Source: Aptenodytes patagonicus (Eukaryota; Chordata; Aves; Sphenisciformes; Spheniscidae). From it: a DNA stretch of 64,000 bases. The stretch spans positions 168,978,853-169,042,852 of the forward strand of contig NC_134950.1 in the NCBI RefSeq assembly GCF_965638725.1. The letters run 5' to 3'. Below the pieces are notes generated by a model. That model saw only the letters and a list, made by a program, of their open reading frames with translations. It was not told the DNA's origin and searched no databases. Below are positions 21,701 to 33,700 of this stretch, in pieces. The position numbers were made by a program, and so were the translations under genes. Every line of letters starts with the position of its first letter. Within the stretch, counting starts at the first letter, position 1.

Positions 21701-24700
21701 CAGTTATAGCAGCAAATCTGTGAAGGCACAGAGTAAAATATTTACCTTCCTCTGCCTCTGGCTCAGGAGATGTCTTTCCTTTTAGGATTCTTGAAATATG
21801 GGCAACAGAAGCTTTTACTTTCTTCTTCAGACTCTGCTCCACTGACTGCTCCACTGAATGAGACCTTACATATGGCTTAAAGAGTCCTGTCTTCTTGTAG
21901 GAGGAGCTTTTCTGCTTACCACTTGAGTCCTTTTGGGGGCCATACATTTCTTTATGACTCTCTGACCCTTTCCCCATGGCTAATAAGTTAGTTGCCTTTG
22001 AATCCTCAGATATTTCCAAATGGTTCTTCCTGTTCTTGTCCTCTGCCTCTTCTCTGATGCACAGTCTTTTATCCTTGTGCAAATGTCCTGCAGGAGGTGA
22101 CCTTGCCCTTTCGCCAAAAGGTATAAACCGTCTACCAGTTGGTTTGGGTGGAGGCTTCCTATAGTTCATAAATTCAAATGGAAAATAGACAATGTCATAC
22201 AAATCAGAGAAATTCAAGTAGGCAGGCTCTACCTCTGATATGTCAAGTTTTGGAGTTCCACTGCCAAGACTGGGTGTTTCGTCCGACAGGTCTTTGATTT
22301 TTACTAAAGAAACTTCTGGGTGTTTACCAGTGTCCTTGCTCACTGACACTTGACTGGGTCTTTTTCCAGTGTCCAAGCTATCTGTTGAGGAAACACTCAC
22401 TTGGCTAGGAGCGCGGATCTCAAATGCTAAGTCCTCCAGATGCTCACATTCATGAGGAACCGTCTGTGCTCCCTTCCCTTCCAGTACCACTGACTCCTCA
22501 CTCACAACAAGATAGGGTTCTGCAAGGTCATCCAGCTCAGAGACTTCTCCTCTTTTACCCCCTTGTACAGAAGGGAAGGAGGTGTCCTTGGGTGCTTGGT
22601 TACCTGGGCTTTTGGAGAACATCTCTGTGGGAGGAGAGGTGTGCTTTCTGCATTCCTCCTCACCAGAAACTGACTCTGCCCAAACATTCATCTCTTCAGA
22701 GAGGGAAACCATCTCATCCACTAAGCCCTCCAGCACAGCAGACTCCTCATCACTGTAGAAAGAAGACCTGTGATGTGAGAGCTCCTGACTTTGATCCCTG
22801 TGGAGCAACGGTGGGACAGTTTTTCCAGTACCACAGCTTCCACTTTCTAAGGCAATGCCTCTACCCTCACCATAAACCTTTCGATGTTCCTCATATTCTA
22901 GCTCATAGACTGCAGATGGAGCAACTTCTGGTTGTGAAGCAGTTAAGACACCTGGAGGCCCACGCTCCAGATCAGCAGAAACTCTGCCACTGGCATAGGC
23001 AGCCCTGTGCTGCTCAAACACCTGACGTCCAGTCTTGGGGAAAGGAGCAGGCGTAGTCTGTCCAGTTGCTTGGCTTCCACTTGCTGTCACAACAGATCTC
23101 ACCTCACTGTGAAGTGATGCCTTTGGATGTTCTTGCTTCTTACTCTCACAGACTGATGGGAGGCCAGTATTTTGGGAGGACACGGTTCTAGCTGGGTGTC
23201 TGCTCTCCAGAACAGCAGGCACCGTGCCACTGCCTTCAGAAACCTTCTGGGGTTCAGCTCCCTTGATTTCAGCTTCGTGGGCCAAACTGGGAACAATCTC
23301 TGCAACAGCTGAGCTTTCACTCCTCAGAGCAGCAAGCCTCTCCTTGCTATGAGCTAGCCGTTCCCTTTCAGCCTGCCGTGCTGCATCGGAGACTGAAGTC
23401 AACATTGATTTTGGTGGTGCGACTTTTGGAACAACCAGGTGGTCTCCCTTCCGGATGCCAGATGCTGTGTCGATGTGAACAGGAACCCTCTTGTGCGCTT
23501 GGCTTTCACCATCATGAGCTGATGGTGGAGTGATTCCTATAATACCCGGTCCTTCATCCTCCAGGACAGCAGATCTCACCTCTTTATAGGTCTTCAGCTT
23601 CTGATGAGCACCTTCATCAGCTGTGTGCAGAGCAGTTAGGGTACCTGGCTGTTTGCCCACCAAGACAGTAGTTGCTGGAACACTTTGACCAGGAAGTTCC
23701 TGACTTTTGTCTTTACCTACTGGAAGTGAATCGATTTCTGTTTGTGGGCCTGTTAAAACAGCAGAGCTTTCAGGCCCCATGAAATCAGATTCGGCAACAC
23801 CATGAGCAGAAGACTTCTCATGTGAATGTTTCTGCCTTTTGTCTTTCCAAGGTGGAACTGGGGCTGTCCTTTTGATAAGCAAGCTTCCACCTTTTAGATC
23901 CGGATGGATGTCAGTACTGTGAGCAGACTCCTGGGGCAGATACACGCCTCCTTTACTTGTAGGGGCTGACTTGGAGGTGGTCTCTGACTGTGAGAGAGTT
24001 GAAATGGACTGTTTGCCCTCCTGAAAAGCAGTGTCAGAGGCACTGCCAGGGGAAGATTTACCCTCCATGCTTTCGTGTTTTTGAGCTGTTGATGCAGTTA
24101 CATCTGAGCACTGGGCAGTTAGAATGGGGCTTTTGCCTTCCAAATCTTCAGCTTCCTCCTCAATGTAAGTGGCTTTTGACTTCTTCAGTAAATGTTTCCT
24201 ATTCTCGCTCCCATGAGGTGACGCTGGAAGTCTCTCTAGCTGTTGCACAAAAACAGCCGGGCACCCATTACCCTCACATTGTGTGGAAGGAGGGGGCTGC
24301 TCTTCTGAACAATCCTTGCTGGCTCTCCTAAAGTCCTCTTGCTTTGAAGCATCTACAGAACATCCCTTGCCAGGCCCCGCAGAAATGTCGCAGTGGTCAC
24401 TGCCTTCAGGGCAACTTTCCTGTGACAATATATCACAGTCTTCTTCCAAAATATCTTGTTCCCTCACTGATCTTGAGGCTCTCAGCCTGTAGTCATCCAG
24501 GGAACGGCTTCGGCTGGCACCGGCAATGGCAGGATGTGGTGGTTTCCTTGCAGTGTCAAACGAAGCTGATTTGGTCAATGAACCAAGCAGACTCTCCCTG
24601 TGATCATCTCCATCATCAGACTTGCCTTCTTCTTCTTCCAGTTCAAACTGCTCTAGAAGGGGTTCACGGAGACCACTGAGGGGCACCTTTGAATATCCAG

Positions 24701-27700
24701 CTTTCCGGAAAGTCCTTCTGGCTCTGTCCAGGTGCCTTCTGAACTCCCTGCCTGGTGAGGAAGGCCCCCTTGCAGGTAGCTCAGCTGCCTGGCTGTAGAA
24801 AGTGCTTTTAATGACACTCTGTCTAGGAACACATACAGGTGGCTTTTCTGTCCCATCCCCAGCCTTTTCAATTCTGTCCTTATCAGATATGTCTGTTTTT
24901 TCTTTCTGACATAGACGCGATGTGCTTTCTGTGGAAGTCTTCACTGATGAAGGCTCAGCAGCACCGCTTCTTTGGGACTGCTCTGCTTTTTCATCTCGAA
25001 GTCTGGGATGGAGCCCCTCCTCTTTCTCCTTTAAGATACTTGCCATGAGCTCTTTGCTTTCTGTAGGTGATTTGTCCCCCACCTCAGTTTTCATTGAAGC
25101 ATACTTCCTTCTCATGGGTTTTACTGGAGGGATTGAGGTTTTGGAGTGCTTCTCTTCACTTGCATGTTTTGGAGGCTCCTGATGGCTTGGTGCATCAAAT
25201 ATGGACAAGTGCAGTTCGGGCGTAGAGCCAAAGTGCCTCTTCTTGGGGAAATGCGAGTTCTCGTTGTCTGAAGAAGAGCCGCTGGTACTGGATGAAGTGC
25301 TTTCTTCAATAAGATGTCGGGAGATGGCCAGGGAGGTGTTGTCATGAGTCCTTTCTAGGATTTCTGGGATAGATCGCATTACCAGTATGGATTTATAGCA
25401 CATCAGAGACCGCTGAAAAGCAAAACAAAATACAGCACAATCAGATGGAAACATGGTGGGAGTATGGTAAAGCAAGCATACCAAACTGAACTTCTGCACT
25501 CTTAAATACCACACGTACTAGTTTAATAACACATTGCCACCCTTTTGTACATATTGTCAATCCAGGCCTCATTTGCTCTCCAAGTCTTCCTCTTCTCTCA
25601 TTCACAGAGGTGAAACTATATTGACTATATTGACTTCAGGGGACATACTTGCTGTTGTGAACGGGGAAGCAGGACCCTGCTTGAGATTTTCAAAGACAAT
25701 CTGGCCGCTCAAAGCAGACGGAAAAGGAGTTTTTAACGGAACACATCAGATGAGAGCCTAGCTGGAGTAAATGGCCTTAAATCCGTTGACTGCAGCACAA
25801 CCTACAGTGACTTAGGCCAACAGAAGACCTACCATACTGTAGGAGGTAGGATTCGTCTGCTCTAACTTCTGCCATGTGAGACATCTCAGTTGAAGCTGAG
25901 CAGCTGGCCTCCCCTTACAGCCAACAGAGAGAAACAGGCATCTTCAGAAGGCAACCAATCTGAGTATTTTAGAGAACTTCAGGAAAAGAGGATCTTCTTG
26001 GGACCTGCCTGTAATTCAGTACCAATTGCAAAGGCAGCTGGGGGTACCTAACTGAGACACAGCCATGCATCTTACAGGCACCTGCATTAGACCAGATGAT
26101 TTCCAGGCAGTAAAAGCCTAGATAATTTATTTCTGCCACATCCATCGACCACTCTCTCCTGGGCTTATTCCCCATTCATACCCAAGCTGAGATCTCTGCT
26201 GTGCTCACTGTCCTAGCCCGACAGACTTTAAAAGATGCAAATGTAATTAAAGATAAATATAACTAAAAAGAACCAACATAGATTAAGGCCAACTCACCTG
26301 CCACTTGCTCCGAGCCACAATGAATTTGAGCTGCTTGGTATTGATGAAATGAGCTGCTTCGAGGGGGAGATTATGCTGCCAGGTGGAATGAGAGGAAAAT
26401 CATTGGTTAGAAAATCCTGACTTCATTTCCTGGGAAGTTTTTTTTTTAGGGTTCCCTCCTTCCAGAATTGTTTAATTTAGGAAAGTTACAATAGACCAAA
26501 TGCTACAATCCCCCCATGGCTAAATTGTAGACAATCTCAGCTTTTCAATGATAAAAGCAAGCCCTGTTCAATGCATGTGATTAAATTCCTTCTTTTTGTT
26601 AATTTTTAGTTCTTCACCTTAGCAATTTAAGGCATTGGAATATAAACCATAACTTTGCTCTGCAAAGCCACAGTTTCCTTTCTATACAGACATGTTCTAT
26701 CTGCTCATGTCGGTAGTAATCTTTATCTTTTGAAAGGAAAGATATCTTGGCATGTAAACACCGATGTGTCTCCTCTTTCTGGAGAGCCATGCCTGAGCTG
26801 CTCTGTAGGACAGAAAGTAGGAGACCAAGAGAAAAAATAAACCAGCAAATAATATCAAGCAGCTTTAAAAGCTGCCCCTCCAAAGGTCTCTTCCAACCTC
26901 AATATTTTTAATGACTCTACTAAGGAACCAGGACAAACTTACCATGAACCACTTGTGGGAAAGACAGTCCGAAGCACTAGGCCTGGCTCTGAAAAGAGAA
27001 AAGATCACCGTTCTAGTAGCAAGTCACTTTCAACAGCAACCACAAGATCTTCCTGAAGGTGCCTGCTTCACGTGGACACACGCATACACTTTTGTGTATG
27101 TCCTTAGGCTGCTGTTTTAGAGCTGAGAAGCCAAACAGACAGACAGAGGCTTTCAACCCAAGGCTTCCTTCCCTTGAGGTGAAACGATCCTCCTTTTTCA
27201 GTCTGAGACTCCCTGCAGATCCTCAGGAAGACCCCATGGCACTCTGCAGGGAGCCCGTTCAAGGGTGTCGAGAGCAGCCCTAAGAGTGACTTTGACTCTT
27301 TAGGTGGCCAGAGCAAAAATAGCTTTGGCAGCAAGCAGAAAGAAGAGAAATGAAATCAAAAAGCAAGTGCCTGCAAACTTGCCTTCAAGCCACCATTTGT
27401 ACTTGAAATTGCTTAATGAATGTGGTTAATATTATTTAATTCTCACATAACTCCCTCTATACCAGTCCTTGCTCTTCCCACTTCTCTACGTCATTTCAGA
27501 AACTCATCTGCCTGGAGAAGTCAGGGAGTAAGGACATCACCATACCAGAAACAGGCCAATTTGGCAAATTGCTGAGTTGTGTTTTGGGTAATGGGGAATA
27601 ATAAAGAAGAACTAGGGCATAACGCACCACATCTCACTCAGCTTTCTACTTTTCCAAACCACCGCAGCTCTGATGAGCTGAGACCTGCCTGCTGAGACAC

Positions 27701-30700
27701 CAACATCTTTGCACGCTGGCTGTAGGAAGCACAAAAGTGCACTCACTCGGGGTGCTGCTGTAGGATCCCTTTCATAAAGTCCTTTGCATCTTCACTCAAG
27801 TGAACAAAATCAGGAGTGGTCCATGAAATTTCCCCGTTCTGGATATTTAGAAGCGTTCCTCTGTCGTTCTCCCCAGCAAATGGAGACTTGCACGTTAGGC
27901 TTATTTATTGAACACCATAAAATAAAAGGAGACAGACTTTAGACTTCTATTTGCTGTTTAAATGACAGAAGCACAAATGCTTACGTGGGGCTTTAAAATG
28001 CTTGAGGGACTCCATGCGTGGGACTTGCAATGCTTGTGAGCAGTGCGTCCACTAACAGAGCATCTTTCACCCCAGCATTACATGGCACTTAACTGAATTA
28101 TTTATCCCTGTGCCACAGATAAGGAATTAAGGGTTTGATTTTGCACAGCTGCAGTAGGGTGCTGGCTAAAACAGGCAAGGGGAAGACTGAACCTCACCCA
28201 CCGCTCTCATCGCTAGCTGCAAGGAGAGCAGCTGGCAGGTCTTCAAGCAGGGACAGTGACCAAAGCCCTGGGCAACCAGGAAAGAACGAGTAAAGGAGAA
28301 AACCACAAAAGAAATTGCCCTTGTTATAGAAGAACTCAATGCTTCACTCAAATCCCTCACTTGAAGGTATTGGAGGGCTCTGACTGACAAAGGGATATTG
28401 AATGAGTCTTTCCAAGAAGATTTATTTACCTTAAATATGTGATGACTCCAGCAGCCCTGAGGAGGGAGGGAACACAAATGTCAGGTGTTCATCACTATTT
28501 CTCCATCCTTCTCAAGCACACAGCCCCTCTTCCTACCACTAGACACCCTGGTACAATAAGACCACCTTCTTCTCCTCACCTTTCCAAGGAAAATAAATCC
28601 CAAAAGCTATTGTTTTCACCCTTCAATTTTTTTCCCTTCAACATTTTTAAAAAATTGTTCTCAAGTAATCCTCCATTTTTAAAGCACAGATAGAGGAGAA
28701 GACTCAAAATACTTTTTTGGAGTTTGTTTGCCTTTTCTAGAAAGCCCCTTAGGGCTTTTCATCCTCCCTAGTTGCCGCCTCTAATAAAGATCATCTTCTC
28801 TAAGATGCTCCTTTGCTTTAATTGGCTGGTCAGAGTTCAATTATGGTTGAACAAAATAGGAGCTTTAAAGAGCCCTGACAGGTTTTGCATTCTCAGTGTT
28901 CACTTTCAGTTTCCTGCGTTATTTATCACTACTCCATTTAATTATTAACAATAAATGGAAATTCAGGCCATCTAGGGCAAAAGCTTTGTAGAAAGATGAC
29001 AGGTTACCAGATATCGGTTGCTTTTGACACTGGTGACTGAGAAACAATTTCTGGGGCAACAAACTCCGGAGACCCGTATTTGCTGAACTGGGGCTCAAAG
29101 GGCGTGATCTTCTGAGCAAATCCGAAGTCACAGAGCTTAAGGTCTTCCCTTTCAGGATAAACCATGAGGATATTCAGCGGCTAGTAAATGAAATAAAATA
29201 AAAGGGAGAAACTTTTCTTGAAAGCAGGCGATATTTTCAGTTGTAAGTAAGAATAATCCGAATTGAGAACGCCCATTCCCTGACCAACAAGAGGCTATGG
29301 GAAGCTAGACCTGCCATTGCACGTTACCTTAATGTCCAAATGAAGGACGTTGTTGTCATGAAGATATTTGATTCCTTCCAAAATTTGCTTGATGTACAAC
29401 TTGACCTAAAAATTAAATCAATTTTTAAATAATTATTAAACATTATTAGTAAATAAGAGGGTCCCTGATTCCACCAACATTTTTAATATATGGGAGAGGG
29501 AGAGATTGATCTAGAAATACTTTTAAAACTAGAATGAACTTCTTATATTAGTCTTGCAGTTGAAGTAAGGTGTGAACCAAACATTACCCCGTGGAATGAA
29601 GCTGTGCCTCGTGTCTGACCACACTGCCCTGCTGGAGCCTTCTATATGTGAAAAAGCCCTTACTTTAAAAAAAAAACCACAACCCTACAAACATACAAAA
29701 AAGAGATACAGAAATCTTCAGGTCTGATGAACCTTATCAACTGTCTAACTCAAATTCAGCTCTGGCTTGGTGTAAATCAGGCAAACACATTTAAAACACA
29801 AATACATTTTAAAACTATCTTGTAAACCTATTTTCTTGACCGTATGTAAATGTAATCTGACTATGACTGAACAAGGAGTGAAGATTTACAGCTAACTTCA
29901 GCTTTGGAAGTCCTCTATCTTTGACATTTTATAGTGTTAGCTGACATTTGATCTTTAAAGGTTCTTTCCAACCCAAACCATTCTATGGTTCTGTGATATT
30001 TCCCTCTGAGTATTTCTAAGAAAAATCAATTTTACCAATAAATATGGGACACCTGGCTACTAGACGGGAGATGTGAAACATTTTGAACTTTGAGCACCAA
30101 GGATCTCAAAAAAAATCCCTTAGAAACCATAATTTCAGCCCTCGTTTTGGGGACTGAAAAGGGGTGAAGTACGGTTGCGAGGGGATAAAGCGTTATTAAG
30201 CAAGTGAAGATACAGGAGCTTCTGGTGACAGATAGCAAAGAAATGATGATAATAGAGCAAATATCAGCTGTATTAGGCTGAATGCAATGCTGATGGTCAA
30301 AACCACCGGCTGTTTCTAGTTATTCCCTGAAGAAGCTCAACTTATTAATGAAAGCTGGTGGGAACACATTTTAAAGGCTGATTCTGTTTTGACAGATTAT
30401 CACCGGTTCAAGGACATTCTTCATATTCAAAAAGGAAAATGCAGCTGGAAGGTACTGTAGTGGTACCCACCAACTCTGGTCTTTCAAATGAGAAAGAAAG
30501 ATTACCTCTGCCTCAGTGACGACGCTCTTCTTGAATAAACGGTCAAGGAGCTCTTCGCTGGAGCATCTGACAATGGCATTAAGGGAAAACAGAACTACAG
30601 TTAAATGTTTATTTTTACTTTGTAACCACCTCTATCCAGCTAACAGCAGAATTCACGAGGTGATCTCAGGCAACGTGATGTGCATGTAATTCATTAAAGT

Positions 30701-33700
30701 CTCTATTGCAGCAGTGTCCTTCTTGCAGAATTGGGCTGCTCTAAACCTGTGATCCCTACAAGCGGGAGAATGGTATCGCTGGTGCTAAAATCTACCTGTT
30801 GGCTGTGGGCTTTTCTGCCCTGCACTGCATTTTCCTGGTGCTCACCCGGACTGGATCTCATGGAAACAGAGTCCTTCACTTCCAGACATTTCAGAAAAGA
30901 GTTTTGGTGTTTAACAACTCGGTCACACTTGTATATACAAGTATCATGATTTTTCCTAAAGCAGCAGAAACATAGTACTTCACTGAAGATGTCACAGAGC
31001 TATGCTACCCTGCAGTGCAGAGAAAGATTGTGCGTGTCCTTTTATCTCAGCAAAACCTAAAAATGGTTAATTGCTTAGTTATTTCATAAATGAGCTCTAC
31101 CTAGTACTTCCCAGCCTCCTCAGACAAGGAGCACAGAAAAGGATACAACTCCAGAATCAAAATCAGTGTTTTTCGCGTTTCATACTGATCCAGGAGCCTG
31201 GTAATTCTGTCATGGGACAGAGAGGCAAGAATATCCCTCTCTTGATGCGCTCGAGCCTTCGTTTTGCTTCGTAGAGGTATGAATTTGGCAGCACAAGACA
31301 CTCTGTTCCCTTTGTGTACAACTCGTTTCACAAAGCTGAAGCAGCCCCTGTGTAAAAATCAAAGGACAAGCCCTGCTCAGACTTGGTTCAAAGCCCTCTG
31401 CACAGCAGGTGTAGACCTTTCCACGTCCCGGCCTTTGACAGCTCCCTACTGCTCAGGGCTTACATTCTCCAACATAAAAAGCTCATTTTCCTGTATGTGA
31501 GGTGCTGTTGCCCTCTCCTGGCTGTCTCCAAAACTAAGCAACGAGTTCACAGCAAGGGAAAAGCTGTTTCAGGTGATACAGCCTTGTGCTGACAAAGGCT
31601 GATGCTCTTGGATCCCTTGGACGGACACGGCGCTTGTGCATGTGTCGCTATGGGCTTGTGATGCTAACATTGCCAAGAAGCCATACCTGGGCACCTATCC
31701 TGCCAGCCTCTGGCTGGTATTTTTTCTGGTTGGAGCTACCTGGACCTATGGGCTGTATGGACTCTCCCATCCTCTGTCAGAAACCTCAGGAAAGTGTTTC
31801 CAGCACACCTGCAATGGGGTGACCTCCCACTTCTGCCAGTACTTTCACCATTTCAGACTTTTCCGCAGCTGGGCCCGCCTCTGCCTCTGGTTACACATGC
31901 TCAGCAGCTCAGATGGGCAATGAGATATTCTCCGGCAGTGACGCTATAAAGTTGGAAAATCCATTTACCTTCCAATCTCCTGCTTAACCTCATAAAGGGA
32001 ATGGAGCTTCCTCCTGGTGGCCACTTTCTTTGCTGCTTGGTCTTTCTTAGCTTTGGAAATGAAGGAAAATATAAGTGTTAATATTCAGACAACAATGCCT
32101 TGCTAATAGCCTGCAAAGTTATTACAGGACAATTGAAGGCAGGAAAAATTACAGGGGTCCTCTAAACTTCTGCACAGAATTAAGTGGAGCTGTTCGATGG
32201 CAGAACCTGTCAATATGAACTTTGGGGCTGCATCTTCACCTGACATAAATCAGAAGAGCCAAGCTAAAGAGCAGACCACCACCAGAGACATGGCCCCACT
32301 TATTTCTGTGGCCCATTGTATCAGTTCGTCATGTAGCCTGAAGCAGAGAGAAAAAAAAAAAATCTCATTTGTGTGTATATATATAGAATCATAGAATAGA
32401 ATCATAGAATCATTGAGGTTGGAAAAGACCTCTAAGATCATCGAGTCCAACCGTCGACCCAACACCACCAACCCCACTAAACCATGTCCCTCAGCGCCTC
32501 ATCTACACATCTTTTAAATACCTCCAGGGATGGGGACTCCACCACTTCCCTGGGCAGCCTGTTCCAATGTTTCACCACTCTTTCAGTAAAGACATTTTTC
32601 CTTACATCCAATCTAAACCTCCCCTGCCGCAACTTGAGGCCGTTTCCTCTTGTCCTATCGCTTGATACTTGGGAGAAGAGACCGACCCCCACCTCGCTAC
32701 AACCTCCTGTCAGGTGGTTGTAGAGAGCGATGAGGTCTCCCCTCAGCCTCCTCTTCTCCAGGCTGAACAACCCCAGTTCCCTCAGCCGCTCCTCATCAGA
32801 CTTGTTCTCCAGACCCCTCACCAGCCTCGTTGCCCTTCTCTGGACACGCTCCAGCACCTCAACGTCCTTCTTGTAGTGAGGGGCCCAAAACTGAACACAG
32901 TGTTCGAGGTGCGGCCTCACCAGCGCCGAGTACAGGGGCACGATATACGTAGGTCATTAGACCAATTGCTTTTATATTGGATCCTGCCATACTGGTAATA
33001 TACAAATGCTACGCAGGAATACGGAGCAGATACCATATGGGTACCAGAAGATGACTGCAACAGAGTACGTATTGCATTGGCTACGGAAGCAACTCCTGCA
33101 GCTGAAAGAATGACATTACCTTCGTGTATGATAAGCTCTGCTTTGCACAAAACCTCCCCTCCTGCATTTTTGGCAACACAGGTATAAACACCACCATCTT
33201 CCGGGACAGCATTGTCCACGACTAAGAAATACGTTGTTCCTTCCTTCCCTTGACGGAGCCTGTTGCTGTCTGTCAGCAACGAAGTGCCCTGAAAGAATGA
33301 AATGACATTTTGGCACTGGAAAAACCAAGATGGAAACAGACGTTTCTTCTCTTCAAGACACGAGATACAGGAGCAGAGCTACAACACAGACCTTTCAGGC
33401 TAACAAATCTCACTAACAAAATCCTGGCTGAAGAAGTCCCCCATGTCTAACTGTTTCTCTGCTTCCACATTACCCAATAACATTTTTGTTTCATAACCCA
33501 TTCGTACGAATACAGGCTTGGGAGGGATCACCAGGGCTATGTGGTTTATTCTTCAGCTCTCCCAGCACACCATGCCTGAGCAGTCGGCCCAGGGAGCACG
33601 AGGATCAGCTACTTTGCTCCTGCCTGGTCTCCAGCTTGTGCTGGCACTTGTGCTGCATAATATATTCATAAACGCTACGAAAAAAGGGACAGGAGGGAGT

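Noticed and set aside
22424-23056. 210-residue plus-strand frame
   Set aside because: Shadow of the obscurin linker exon on the opposite strand.
25413-25514. Extension of the linker exon upstream to the open frame's first Met
   Set aside because: Acceptor GCTTTTCAG at 25412 and continuity KWQ|RSLM place the exon start there; the upstream part is intron read-through.
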